From an uncultured Clostridia bacterium (GTDB taxonomy: Bacteria; Bacillota; Clostridia; Christensenellales; Aristaeellaceae), in contig CAKULG010000007.1 of the NCBI GenBank assembly GCA_934667105.1, positions 56,529 to 120,528 of the forward strand: DNA of 64,000 nucleotides, read 5' to 3'. A model generated the notes under the pieces. The model was not told the DNA's origin, did no database searches, and saw only the letters and a list, made by a program, of their open reading frames with translations. Positions within the stretch are counted from its first letter, which is position 1. Each line of letters starts with the position of its first letter. A program made the position numbers and the translations under genes. Of the stretch, positions 24,319-32,623 are shown one piece after another.

Positions 24319-25152
24319 GTGCGCTTTTTGTGCGGGCTGGCCTGCGTGATCGCGGGGCTGGCTTTCCTGTATCTTTTTCTGGTTGCGCCCCGGGTGCGGG
24401 GTCGCATGGCGCGCAGGGCGGCGCTGACGCGCCAGCCGCTTTACGCCCACCGGGGCCTGCACGATGGGAACCGTCAGATCCCGGAAAATTCCCTGCCCGC
24501 CTTTCGCCTGGCGGCGGAAAAGGGCTACGGCGTCGAGTTGGACGTGCATCTGACCGCCGACGGCGTGCTGGTGGTTCATCACGACGACAGCCTCAAGCGC
24601 CTGTGCGGGGTGGATCGCCGCATTTCCGAAATCACGCTTGCCGAGCTTTCGGAATACCGCCTGGCGGAAACGCAGGAAAAGGTACCCACGCTGGACGAGG
24701 TTCTGGAGGCCGTGGGCGGCCGGGTTCCGCTGATTGTGGAACTGAAAAGCGACCGGCCGGGGGATACCGCCCTGGCGGAAAAGCTGAACGCCCGCATGGC
24801 CCGCTATTCGGGCTTCTACTGTGTAGAATCCTTTGATCCGCTGCTGATGCGCTGGTATAAAAAGCACGCGCCTCAGGTGATTCGCGGGCAGCTGGCCGCC
24901 GATGCGGCGGAGGGCCAGAAGTACGCCGATTTCTGGCATTTCGCCCAGGCGAACCTGCTGGGAAATTTCCTTTCCCGGCCCGACTTCGTGGCCTACGGCT
25001 ATCGGACGGACGGCAATTTCGGCTTTCAGGCGATGCGCCTGCTGTTCAGGCCCCTGCTGGTTGCCTGGACGGTGCGCTCGCAGCAGGATTTCGAAAAGCT
25101 GCAAAAGCGCTACGACGCGCAGATTTTTGAAGCCTTTATTCCCCGTCCCTAA
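24319..25152 (+). CDS. Glycerophosphodiester phosphodiesterase family protein
   Basis: A 277-residue GDPD-fold hydrolase releasing glycerol 3-phosphate from deacylated phospholipids or related phosphodiesters. One N-terminal membrane helix (about 4-26) anchors it. The catalytic AHRGLHD motif is near residue 43, EN at about 58, the ELDVHLTADG metal ligands near 74 and HHDD at about 92. The barrel end is a little degenerate but complete. Start is GTG at 24319 after AGAGGAAA. The following greA begins 38 bases downstream and may be co-transcribed. Confidence 0.88.
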   Translation: MRFLCGLACVIAGLAFLYLFLVAPRVRGRMARRAALTRQPLYAHRGLHDGNRQIPENSLPAFRLAAEKGYGVELDVHLTADGVLVVHHDDSLKRLCGVDRRISEITLAELSEYRLAETQEKVPTLDEVLEAVGGRVPLIVELKSDRPGDTALAEKLNARMARYSGFYCVESFDPLLMRWYKKHAPQVIRGQLAADAAEGQKYADFWHFAQANLLGNFLSRPDFVAYGYRTDGNFGFQAMRLLFRPLLVAWTVRSQQDFEKLQKRYDAQIFEAFIPRP

Positions 25153-25190
25153 CCCATTATTTATACAACAAAGAAAGAGGAGAATGCGCT

Positions 25191-25688
25191 ATGAGTGAAG
25201 TTCATGAGCATGCCAACAAAACCGTCGTGTCTGCGGAAGGCATGAAAAAGCTGGAGGAAAAGCTGCAATACCTGACCACTGTGCGCCGCGCCGAGGTGGC
25301 GGAGCAGATTTCCATTGCCCGCGGTTTCGGCGATTTAAGCGAAAACGCCGAATACGATGAGGCGAAGAACGAGCAATCCAAGCTGGAAGCGGAGATTGTC
25401 GAGCTGGAGGCCGCCATCCGCACCGCCATCGTCATCGACGACGATAACATTTCCACCGATTCTGTGAACGTGGGCACCGCTGTGCGCGTGCGCTATGTGG
25501 AGGACGGCGACGAGGAAGAATACACCATCGTGGGCGCCCGGGAAAGCGACCCGATGAACAACCGTATCTCCAACGAATGCCCCGTGGGCAGCGCGCTGCT
25601 GGGCCATCGCACGGGCGAGGTCGTCACCGTGGAAGCCCCCGACGGCCCCATGCAGCTGGAAATTCTGGATATTCGCCGCGCCGACTGA
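25191..25688 (+). CDS. greA: Transcription elongation factor GreA
   Basis: A 165-residue factor that enters the secondary channel of RNA polymerase and stimulates cleavage of backtracked RNA. The N-terminal coiled coil carries the acidic tip (ARGFGDLSENAEYDEAKNEQ, about 42-62). The C-terminal FKBP-like domain spans 90-162, with NRISNECPVGSALLGH. AGAGGAG precedes the ATG. Found directly upstream of lysS, a conserved Firmicutes arrangement. Confidence 0.97.
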   Translation: MSEVHEHANKTVVSAEGMKKLEEKLQYLTTVRRAEVAEQISIARGFGDLSENAEYDEAKNEQSKLEAEIVELEAAIRTAIVIDDDNISTDSVNVGTAVRVRYVEDGDEEEYTIVGARESDPMNNRISNECPVGSALLGHRTGEVVTVEAPDGPMQLEILDIRRAD

Positions 25689-25724
25689 CGATCGATTTTA
25701 CCAAGGAAATGAGGTTTGAACGCT

Positions 25725-27206
25725 ATGCCCCAGGAAATGAACGCCCCCAGCTTTTCTGAACAGGAGCAAATTCGCCGGGAGAAGCTGGCCGCCCTTCGCG
25801 CGGCGGGCCAGGATCCCTATCTGCTGACCAAATGCGACGTGACCGCCAAGAGCGCCGAGATCCTCGCCGATTACGGCGCTTACGACGGCAAGGAGGTTTC
25901 CCTGGCCGGGCGCATGATTAGCCGCCGGGTGATGGGCAAGGCTTCCTTCGCCCATCTGCTGGATACGGCGGGCGACATCCAATTCTATGTGCGCCGGGAC
26001 GATGTGGGCGAGGACGCCTATAAGGCCTTTAAGGAAATGGATTTGGGCGACGTGCTCTTTATCCGGGGCTTTGTGTTCAAAACCAAGACGGGGGAAATTT
26101 CCGTGCATGTGCAGGGGCTGACGCTGCTTGCCAAGTGCTTAAAGCCCCTGCCGGAAAAATTCCACGGCCTGACGGATACCGATCTGCGCTATCGCCAGCG
26201 GTATCTGGATATGGTGGTGAACCCCGAAGTGCGCGATACCTTCCGCAAGCGCAGCCAGATCATCACCGCCATCCGCACCTTCCTGGATGAGCGCGGCTTT
26301 CTGGAGGTAGAAACTCCCGTGCTGCACACCCAGGCGGGCGGCGCCTCCGCTCGGCCCTTCATCACCCACCACAACACGCTGGATATCGATATGTATCTGC
26401 GCATCGCGCTGGAGTTGCACTTAAAGCGCCTGATCGTGGGCGGCTTTGACCGGGTGTACGAAATCGGCCGCGTGTTCCGCAACGAGGGCATGGATACCAA
26501 GCATAACCCTGAATTCACCATGCTGGAGCTGTATCAGGCCTTCACCGATTTCCACGGCATGATGGATATCACCGAGGATATGTTCCGCTATGTAGCCCGG
26601 AAGGTGAACGGCACCGCCATTGTGCAATACGGCGATGTGACCATCGATTTGGAAAAGCCCTTTGCCCGGCTGTCTATGGTGGAGGCTGTGAAGCAGTATT
26701 CCGGCGTGGATTTCGACGCGATTTCCACCCTGGAGGAAGCCCGCGCCGTGGCGGACGCGCATCACATCCATTACGAGCAGCGCCATCAGAAGGGCGATAT
26801 TCTGAATCTGTTCTTCGACGAATATGTGGAGGAGCACCTGGTGCAGCCCACGTTCATCTACGGCCACCCGGTGGAAATTTCTCCCCTGGCTAAGAAGCAG
26901 CCGAACAACCCCGCCTACACCGAGCGCTTTGAGGTGTTCATTCTGGGCCGGGAGCACGGCAACGCCTTCTCCGAGCTGAACGACCCCATCGACCAGCGCA
27001 AACGCTTTGAGGCGCAGGCGCAATTGAAGGCCCAGGGTGATGAAGAAGCCTGCGGCGTGGACGAGGATTTCCTCAACGCGCTGGAAATCGGCATGCCGCC
27101 CACGGGCGGCCTGGGCGTGGGCGTGGACCGGCTTGTGATGCTGCTGACGGGGGCCGCCTCCATCCGCGACGTGCTGCTGTTCCCGACGATGAAGCCCATA
27201 AAGTGA
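25725..27206 (+). CDS. lysS: Lysyl-tRNA synthetase, class II
   Basis: A 493-residue class II synthetase. The N-terminal OB-fold anticodon domain (about 55-150) includes VSLAGRMISRR. The catalytic core holds motif 2 (FRNEGMDTKHNPEFTMLE, near 250) and motif 3 (GGLGVGVDRLVMLLTG, near 465). The ATG at 25725 is chosen ten bases after GAGG; an upstream TTG at 25716 lacks spacing. It follows greA by 36 bases. An inverted-repeat terminator follows. Confidence 0.97.
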   Translation: MPQEMNAPSFSEQEQIRREKLAALRAAGQDPYLLTKCDVTAKSAEILADYGAYDGKEVSLAGRMISRRVMGKASFAHLLDTAGDIQFYVRRDDVGEDAYKAFKEMDLGDVLFIRGFVFKTKTGEISVHVQGLTLLAKCLKPLPEKFHGLTDTDLRYRQRYLDMVVNPEVRDTFRKRSQIITAIRTFLDERGFLEVETPVLHTQAGGASARPFITHHNTLDIDMYLRIALELHLKRLIVGGFDRVYEIGRVFRNEGMDTKHNPEFTMLELYQAFTDFHGMMDITEDMFRYVARKVNGTAIVQYGDVTIDLEKPFARLSMVEAVKQYSGVDFDAISTLEEARAVADAHHIHYEQRHQKGDILNLFFDEYVEEHLVQPTFIYGHPVEISPLAKKQPNNPAYTERFEVFILGREHGNAFSELNDPIDQRKRFEAQAQLKAQGDEEACGVDEDFLNALEIGMPPTGGLGVGVDRLVMLLTGAASIRDVLLFPTMKPIK

Positions 27207-27308
27207 AAAAAACAGTAAAATCAAGGGCTTTCAGGCTTGATGAAGCGAAAAAAGACGAATTTACCACAGCTTTTACCACAGTTGCCCAAGATTGCTCTGA
27301 AACGATAC

Positions 27309-27357
27309 CGCCGTCCGCGTCCCTTCCTGCGCAAAGCGGCGCGGACGGCGTGATTTT
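27309..27357 (+). terminator. Terminator after lysS
   Basis: CGCCGTCCGCG (27309-27319) and CGCGGACGGCG (27340-27350) form a perfect 11-base stem followed by TGATTTT. The loop is 20 bases. The 206-base gap between lysS and the next gene otherwise shows only a weak overlapping reading frame, not called. Confidence 0.6.
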
Positions 27358-27412
27358 CCCCTTCCCGGCCATGGCCGCCGGAAAAGCGCTCGATTGAAAA
27401 GGAGCAGTGCCT

Positions 27413-28096
27413 ATGCGCATGAAAACCCCGCTTACAAAGGAAAAGGTTCGAAATCATTTTACCTACGGCTCCTGGAAGTATCTGCTGCTGGCGGCGCTGG
27501 CGGTTTTCGGCTGGAGCCTGATTTTCACCACCACCGCCTATCGCTCCCCCCAGGATAAACGGATTGATCTTTACGCCCAAACCACCACCACCACCGCCGA
27601 AAATATGGATGCGTTCCTGGAGCCGATCTGGCGCGAGGTGACGCCGGAAATGGAAGTGGTTTCCTCAGTCGCGCTGATGAATCTGGACGATTATTCCACC
27701 TCCATGCAGCTGACGGCCTATATGGCGGCGGGGGACGGCGATATTTATTTCCTGACCGAGCAGTATTTTAAATCCTTCGCCGCTGCGGGCTCCTTCCTGG
27801 AATTGGACGAGCTGGTGGAAAACGGCACGATCCAGGTGGACGGCGTGGATTTGAGCAAGGGCCGGGTGGCCGTGGTGACGGAATATGATGAGAACGATCA
27901 GCCCGTCACAGCCGAGCAGCACCTCTACGGCATTCCGCTGGATGAATTTTATGGTTTCATGAGCGGAATGCAGCTGGATAACCGCGGCCTGTACGCGGCG
28001 ATTCTGGTAAACAACGGCAACGATGAAAACGTGATTCCTTTCTTCAACGCGCTGCTGCAGGCGGGGCGGGGAGAAAAGGAAGACTGGATGAAGTGA
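27413..28096 (+). CDS. Single-pass membrane protein, unknown function
   Basis: A 227-residue protein. A basic N-terminus (1-20) and one transmembrane helix (about 24-44) are followed by an extracellular domain with YAQTTTTTAENMDAFLE, GDGDIYFLTEQYFKSF and SFLELDELVENG. The pattern (a value tracked to a residue that is displayed or read out, then LELDELV) recalls a small solute-binding-protein lobe tethered to the membrane. The ATG at 27413 follows AAAAGGAG. No ATPase or permease is adjacent. I do not recognise a named family. Confidence 0.65.
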   Translation: MRMKTPLTKEKVRNHFTYGSWKYLLLAALAVFGWSLIFTTTAYRSPQDKRIDLYAQTTTTTAENMDAFLEPIWREVTPEMEVVSSVALMNLDDYSTSMQLTAYMAAGDGDIYFLTEQYFKSFAAAGSFLELDELVENGTIQVDGVDLSKGRVAVVTEYDENDQPVTAEQHLYGIPLDEFYGFMSGMQLDNRGLYAAILVNNGNDENVIPFFNALLQAGRGEKEDWMK

Positions 28097-28129
28097 ACCC
28101 GGGGCTGAAAAACGATAATTATGGATTGC

Positions 28130-28168
28130 GGGGGAAGCGTTCTTTGGAAAATGAAGAGCGCTTCCCCC
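28130..28168. repeat. 15-base-pair stem-loop, possible terminator or processing site
   Basis: GGGGGAAGCGTTCTT (28130-28144) pairs with AAGAGCGCTTCCCCC (28154-28168), with one G-U pair. No U-tract follows. It separates the membrane protein from nrdG. The rest of the 197-base gap holds no convincing gene. Confidence 0.5.
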
Positions 28169-28292
28169 GTGCCGCCGTAAAGAAAGCCGTATGCGTTTGG
28201 TGGAAAAACAAGCGATGTTCGCGTGCCTCCGCCAGCGCTTCCTTTGGAAAGGCCGTCTCTTTTACGAGAAAATCGGGAAGGAAGAAGAAAAT

Positions 28293-28799
28293 ATGAAAAT
28301 TCGCATTGCGGGCACGGTGAACGACAGCATCGTGGATGGACCGGGCTTGCGGTATACGGTGTTCACCCAGGGCTGCCCCCATCACTGCCCCGGCTGTCAC
28401 AACCCGGAAACCCACGATCCGGCAGGAGGACGGGACGAGGATACCGAAACGCTGATCGCGAAAATGAAAAAGAACCCGCTGCTCTCGGGCCTGACCCTTT
28501 CGGGGGGCGACCCTATGATGCAAAGCGCCCCTTGCCTGGAATTGGCCCGGGCGGCCCATGGGACGGGGCTGAACGTGTGGGTGTACACAGGCTTCACATG
28601 GGAGGCGTTGATGCAGGAGGCAGACCCGGATCGCATGGCGTTGCTTTCGGAAACGGACGTGCTGGTGGACGGCCCCTTTATTCAGGCGCGGCGTTCGCTG
28701 GAACTGGATTACTGCGGCAGCGGCAATCAGCGGCTCATCGACGTGCCGCAAACGCTGAAAACGGGGAGAATTACGCTCTGGAAGCCGCCGGTCTGGTAA
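28293..28799 (+). CDS. nrdG: Anaerobic ribonucleotide reductase-activating protein (radical SAM)
   Basis: A 168-residue radical SAM enzyme that installs the glycyl radical on NrdD. The iron-sulfur motif is CPHHCPGC (Cys28, Cys32, Cys35, the Cx3Cx2C spacing). GNQRLIDV near the C-terminus is typical of NrdG. The ATG at 28293 follows AAGGAAGAAG. It is an orphan here: no nrdD is adjacent in this window. The assignment over other small activases rests on length and the DGPGLRYTVFTQGC segment. Confidence 0.9.
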   Translation: MKIRIAGTVNDSIVDGPGLRYTVFTQGCPHHCPGCHNPETHDPAGGRDEDTETLIAKMKKNPLLSGLTLSGGDPMMQSAPCLELARAAHGTGLNVWVYTGFTWEALMQEADPDRMALLSETDVLVDGPFIQARRSLELDYCGSGNQRLIDVPQTLKTGRITLWKPPVW

Positions 28800-28827
28800 A
28801 AGACGGCGAGGGAAAAACCTGGGCGCT

Positions 28828-28856
28828 TTGACAAGCGGGCCCAGGTTTGGTATAAT
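28828..28856 (+). promoter_or_regulatory. Full-consensus promoter of the ECF S-component/coaX operon
   Basis: TTGACA (28828-28833), 17 bases, TATAAT (28851-28856): both hexamers match consensus perfectly. Confidence 0.9.
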
Positions 28857-28940
28857 GACGCGGCGGCATTCTGCCGGCACCCCATCGGGGCCGGACAAAC
28901 GCCGCAGGGAACCTTGTGCATATCGTCGGGCATCCTTGAG
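28857..28940 (+). promoter_or_regulatory. Structured leader upstream of the ECF S component
   Basis: GCGGCG (28860-28865) can pair with CGCCGC (28900-28905), enclosing CCGGC-A-CCCC / GGGG-CCGG (28874-28894). An alternative hairpin GGCA-TTC-TGCC (28865-28875) is mutually exclusive with this. The total leader is about 105 bases. A ligand-responsive RNA is possible; no known riboswitch class was recognised. Confidence 0.4.
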
Positions 28941-28962
28941 AGCTTGAACGGAGGAAGAAAAA

Positions 28963-29550
28963 ATGAAAAACAAAAATCAGTTGGTTCGGATGGTTACGGC
29001 CGCGCTGCTCATGGCGTTGATTGTGCTGCTGGGGCTCACGCCCCTGGGCTTCATTAACGTGGGCGTGATTTACGTCACGTTCCTGTGCGTGCCGGTGATT
29101 ATCGGCGCGCTGGCCATGGAACGGAAAATCGGCCTTCTACTGGGCTTCTGCATGGGCAGCGTGAGCTTGTATACCGGCCTGCGCGCGCCCTCGGCGCTGG
29201 TATCGCCCATTTTACAGAGCAATATTCTTTGGGTGATTCTGATGTGCTATGTGCCCCGGCTGCTGGTTCCGCTGGCGACGGTGGGCGTCTATCGCCTGCT
29301 TTCCCGTCGGCCCCGGGCGGCGGTTCCCGCGGCTGCTGCGGTGGGCTCGCTGACAAACACGGTTTTCTATCTGGGACTGATGCTGCTGTTTTACCGGCTG
29401 CTGGGCATTGAAAATCCCACGCTGCTGACCACGCTGGGCACCGTGGTGCTTACGGCGGGCCTGCCGGAGGCCGCCGCTGCGGCGCTGATTTCCGCGCCGG
29501 TGCTGCTGGCGCTGGAAAAAGCCGGGCTGCTCAGGCGGCTGCGGGGATAA
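28963..29550 (+). CDS. ECF transporter S component, probably pantothenate-related
   Basis: A 195-residue membrane protein with six hydrophobic helices, the normal fold of vitamin-binding S components of energy-coupling-factor transporters. The N-terminal VRMVTAALLMALIVLL helix carries the small-residue AxxxA-type face that docks on EcfT. It lies 20 bases upstream of coaX, a pantothenate kinase gene, so pantothenate or a CoA precursor is the likely substrate; this is contextual. No EcfA or EcfT genes are present, as expected for group II systems. The ATG at 28963 follows GGAGGAAG. Confidence 0.82.
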   Translation: MKNKNQLVRMVTAALLMALIVLLGLTPLGFINVGVIYVTFLCVPVIIGALAMERKIGLLLGFCMGSVSLYTGLRAPSALVSPILQSNILWVILMCYVPRLLVPLATVGVYRLLSRRPRAAVPAAAAVGSLTNTVFYLGLMLLFYRLLGIENPTLLTTLGTVVLTAGLPEAAAAALISAPVLLALEKAGLLRRLRG

Positions 29551-29570
29551 ATAAGGAGGATTTCGCGGCT

Positions 29571-30353
29571 ATGCTGCTGACGATGGATATAGGCAACACC
29601 AATATCAAAACGGCGATTTTTTCCGGGCCGGAAATGGTGCATTATTGGCGGCTTTCCACCACCCGGCGCTATACCAGCGATGAAATGGGCGTGATGATTT
29701 CTCAATTGTTCGCCCATGAGGGGCTCTCGCCACGGCAGGTGGACGGCATTATGCTCTCCTCCGTGGTGCCCACCATTAATTTCACGGTGGAGCATATGTG
29801 CCGGGATTATTTCGGTATTGAGCCGCTTTTCGTGGCCCCGGGCGTCAAGACGGGCATTGATATTAAATACGAAAACCCCCGGGAGCTGGGCAGCGACCGC
29901 ATCTGCAACGCCGTCGCGGCCTACAATCTCTACGGCGGCCCCTGTATATACATTGATTTCGGCACCGCCACCACCTTCGGCGCGCTGGACGCTCACGGCG
30001 CGTTTCTGGGGGGCTGCATCTGCCCGGGCATTAAGCTCACCAGTGAGGCGTTGGTTTCCGGAACGGCGAAGCTGCCGCATTTTGAATTGGTCATGCCCGA
30101 GCATGTGATCGGCAGAACCACCGTTGGCGGCCTGCAATCGGGCGTAATTAACGGGTATGTGGGCCAGGTGATCTACCTGGTGAACGAAATGAAAAAGGAA
30201 ATGGGCTGCCCTGGGGCGCATGTGATCGCCACGGGGGGAATGGCCCGACTGATTGCGGGGAAATCCGGCGTGATCGATCACATCGACGGGCTGCTTACCC
30301 TCAAGGGGCTGCGGCTGATTTACGAAAAGAACCAGGAAAAAGCCACGGCCTGA
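29571..30353 (+). CDS. coaX: Type III pantothenate kinase
   Basis: A 260-residue ASKHA-fold kinase catalysing the first step of CoA synthesis. DIGNTNIK (residues 6-13) is the phosphate loop. The pantothenate-site segment PRELGSDRICNAVAAY lies near 100-120, DFGTATTF near 128 and GGCICPGIKLTSEAL near 145. AAGGAGG precedes the start. Co-transcribed with the upstream S component, giving an import-then-phosphorylate pair. Confidence 0.97.
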   Translation: MLLTMDIGNTNIKTAIFSGPEMVHYWRLSTTRRYTSDEMGVMISQLFAHEGLSPRQVDGIMLSSVVPTINFTVEHMCRDYFGIEPLFVAPGVKTGIDIKYENPRELGSDRICNAVAAYNLYGGPCIYIDFGTATTFGALDAHGAFLGGCICPGIKLTSEALVSGTAKLPHFELVMPEHVIGRTTVGGLQSGVINGYVGQVIYLVNEMKKEMGCPGAHVIATGGMARLIAGKSGVIDHIDGLLTLKGLRLIYEKNQEKATA

Positions 30354-30386
30354 TGCAAAAACGCCAGGGGAAAGGAGGAAAAGCGC

Positions 30387-31697
30387 ATGCGCCGAAAGCG
30401 TCCGGGCCTGTCCTTGGGCAGCGTGCTGACCCTTGCCCTGACCGCCGCGGTGCTGGCTGCGGGCGCGCTGTTCTTTTTCCGGGCGGAGGGCTCGCCGGGC
30501 GAAACCGTCATGCGGGCTCAGCGAGTCGCCGGGCTGCTGGGCGATGCGCTGCGGGGCAACACCCCCGCGCCGCCTCCCGCCAGCACGGCGCGCACCGTAA
30601 CGGTGACGCTGCCGCCCCGAGCCACGGCGTCCCCTGCGGCTTCGCCCGTCCCCACCGCGCCGCCCGATGCGGAACGCAGAAGCTTTTCCCTTACTGCCGG
30701 CGGAGTAATCGCCTTTGAAAGCGATATTTCAGATGCCGTTTACAATAAAGCGGATAAAACCTTTGCTTACGCCCCCATCTTGGCGGGCGTTGCCCAGGAT
30801 GTGACGGGGGATCTTCGCCTGGCGGTGCTGGGACAGAGCCTGAATACCGCCGATCATAAATACAGCGATTTAATCGTTCCCGAGCAGGCGCTTTCGTCGG
30901 TGCAGGCGGCGGGCTTTGATACGCTGCTGCTGCACACCAATCACGCGCTGGATCAGGGCGTGGACGGGGCCCGGGAAACCGCCCGGGCCATTGCCGCACG
31001 CGGCCTGCGCTGCGGCGGGGTGAACACGGAATACGGAAGCCAGACGCTGCTTTTGGATTGCAACGGCGTGCGCGTCGCGCTGCTGACCTATACCGACGGC
31101 CTCACCGCCAAGGGGCAGAACGCACTGGAGAGCGCTGCGGGCAAGGCTGCACTGACGCTTTTCAGCGATGTAGCCGCCAGCCGGGATATTGCCGCCGCCC
31201 GGGCGCAGGGCGCGCAGTGCGTGATCGTGTGCATGCATTGGGGGCGGACGGACGCGGCGGAAATCACCGCCGCCCAGCGCGAAACCGCCAAAGCTCTGGC
31301 CGCATTTGGGGCGGACGTGATTCTGGGCACGCGGCCCACCCGCGTGCTCCCCTTGGAATGGGTGGATGCGACGGGAGAAAACGGCCAGAAGCGCCGGGTG
31401 CCTGTGGCGTATTCCCTGGGCACGCTGCTGACAGAATCCCGGGAGGGCGTGGATATTTCCGGCGCGCTGCTGCACCTGTCCATCGTCTGTCAGGGCGGCA
31501 GCGTCACTGTGGAGCAGGTAACCTACACCCCCACCTATATCTGGCGGCAGGCGGTGGGCGGCAAACAGCAATACCGGGTGATAAACAGCGCAAAGGCCGC
31601 TCCTGCGGGCATGACCCAAAAGCAGATCGAGGTGATGGGCCGCGCGCTGGCCCGGGTGCAGAAGGCGCTTCAGGGGATCGCCTTGCAGGAAAATTAA
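30387..31697 (+). CDS. CapA-like (poly-gamma-glutamate synthesis type) metallophosphatase-fold protein
   Basis: A 436-residue membrane-anchored protein. An N-terminal helix (about 12-31) is followed by a proline/threonine-rich linker (50-95) and a CapA domain. Equivalents of the usual motifs are visible but altered. The GD(V/I)ML metal motif reads AGGVIAFESD, ANNH reads HTNHALDQG and NLE reads SLNTADH. CMHWGRTD and ILGTRPTRVLPLEW are retained. The metal-binding Asp of the first motif appears lost. AAAGGAGG precedes the ATG. It may be a binding or non-catalytic homologue; no capBC genes are nearby. Confidence 0.8.
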   Translation: MRRKRPGLSLGSVLTLALTAAVLAAGALFFFRAEGSPGETVMRAQRVAGLLGDALRGNTPAPPPASTARTVTVTLPPRATASPAASPVPTAPPDAERRSFSLTAGGVIAFESDISDAVYNKADKTFAYAPILAGVAQDVTGDLRLAVLGQSLNTADHKYSDLIVPEQALSSVQAAGFDTLLLHTNHALDQGVDGARETARAIAARGLRCGGVNTEYGSQTLLLDCNGVRVALLTYTDGLTAKGQNALESAAGKAALTLFSDVAASRDIAAARAQGAQCVIVCMHWGRTDAAEITAAQRETAKALAAFGADVILGTRPTRVLPLEWVDATGENGQKRRVPVAYSLGTLLTESREGVDISGALLHLSIVCQGGSVTVEQVTYTPTYIWRQAVGGKQQYRVINSAKAAPAGMTQKQIEVMGRALARVQKALQGIALQEN

Positions 31698-31701
31698 ATG
31701 C

Positions 31702-31746
31702 AAAAGCGCCTTGCTGGAAACGGCCGCACAAGCAAGGCGCTTTTTT
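31702..31746 (+). terminator. Rho-independent terminator of the CapA-like gene
   Basis: AAAAGCGCCTTGCT (31702-31715) and AGCAAGGCGCTTTT (31731-31744) form a perfect 14-base stem ending in six T. Confidence 0.92.
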
Positions 31747-31798
31747 CACACGCATCGCAAAATGGGAGGCCGCGCAAAACGGCCCCCCGGGAAATTTA

Positions 31799-32623
31799 TC
31801 AGGTGGTGGTCGTAGCGCTGGTGCGGGCGCGGGTGCAGCCGCAGCCATTTCCGCAACCGCAATTGCAGCGGGTGCAGCCGGTCTGGCTGGCGGTGGAATC
31901 CTCGTCGCACAGCGTGGCGGGCGGGAAGAGCGGAAGCGAGAAAAATTCGTCGCATACAGAGTCGGCAAATTCCTCGCAGGGCGGAATGGGGCAGAAGCCA
32001 TAGCTGGGCACCAGAATTTCCACCTTGGCCAGCACCTTCAGCACGATGGTGACGCACACCGTAAGGCGGAACACATTGTCCCCGCGGTAGGAGCCCGCCA
32101 CGCAGACCGCGCTGGCCATCCCCTCCAGGGTGAAGGGCACGATGGATTCATCGGGCACGGCCAGCAGCACATCCTTATTTACCGTGACCACGCCCTTGCC
32201 GATGTATTCCACGCAGCGGCTGTCGGTGAAAAGGATATCGATGGGAATCTGCACCCGGCCCCGCACCCGGGCGAAGCAGGGACGATCGCACAGGCGCTCC
32301 ACGGAGAGATTGCCGATGTCCACATCCATGGTGCTGGAACGGCAGGATTCGAAGGTGATGGGGGGCACGGGGGCGGATGTAGGCGGAACGGTTTCAGTTT
32401 CGTTGCCGCAGCAGGCGGAGGAATTGCAGCAGCAGGTGTTCACCACCTGGGCATAGCTGGTGATGGTGACGTCCACATTGGTCAATTGCTCCTGCTGCAG
32501 GCAGCTGTCGTACACCCGCTGCACCTGGATGCAGATTTTTTCATCCAGCCCATCCAGTACGTTTCCCGAGATGGTGCCGGGGCAGCAGGAGGGATTCGCG
32601 TTTTTGTAAGAATAGAAAGACAT
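31799..32623 (-). CDS. Cysteine-rich protein, candidate spore coat/exosporium component
   Basis: A 274-residue protein with about 26 cysteines. Many are in CC or CCC clusters (PSCCPG, NTCCCNSSACCGNE), and the C-terminal tail TRCNCGCGNGCGCTR is very dense in them. The middle (about 95-225) is a beta-rich region with VRGRVQIPIDILFTD and VVTVNKDVLLAVPDESIVPF, recalling DUF3794-like coat and SipL-type domains. No signal peptide is present. TAAGGAGG precedes the ATG at 32623. The composition and a SigK/E-like promoter upstream suggest a late sporulation product cross-linked by disulfides. This is an inference. Confidence 0.62.
   Translation of the reverse strand: MSFYSYKNANPSCCPGTISGNVLDGLDEKICIQVQRVYDSCLQQEQLTNVDVTITSYAQVVNTCCCNSSACCGNETETVPPTSAPVPPITFESCRSSTMDVDIGNLSVERLCDRPCFARVRGRVQIPIDILFTDSRCVEYIGKGVVTVNKDVLLAVPDESIVPFTLEGMASAVCVAGSYRGDNVFRLTVCVTIVLKVLAKVEILVPSYGFCPIPPCEEFADSVCDEFFSLPLFPPATLCDEDSTASQTGCTRCNCGCGNGCGCTRARTSATTTT

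Noticed and set aside
27203..27397. 64-codon frame starting inside the lysS end
   Set aside because: GTG start without a ribosome-binding site; the sequence overlaps the lysS terminator stem.
28093..28296. 67-codon frame between the membrane protein and nrdG
   Set aside because: It runs through a perfect stem-loop and has low-complexity basic content and no ribosome-binding site.
31799..32623. Metallothionein or ferredoxin reading of the cysteine-rich protein
   Set aside because: The cysteines are in CC/CCC pairs and a Gly-Cys tail, not CxxCxxCxxxCP clusters, and the protein is too long.
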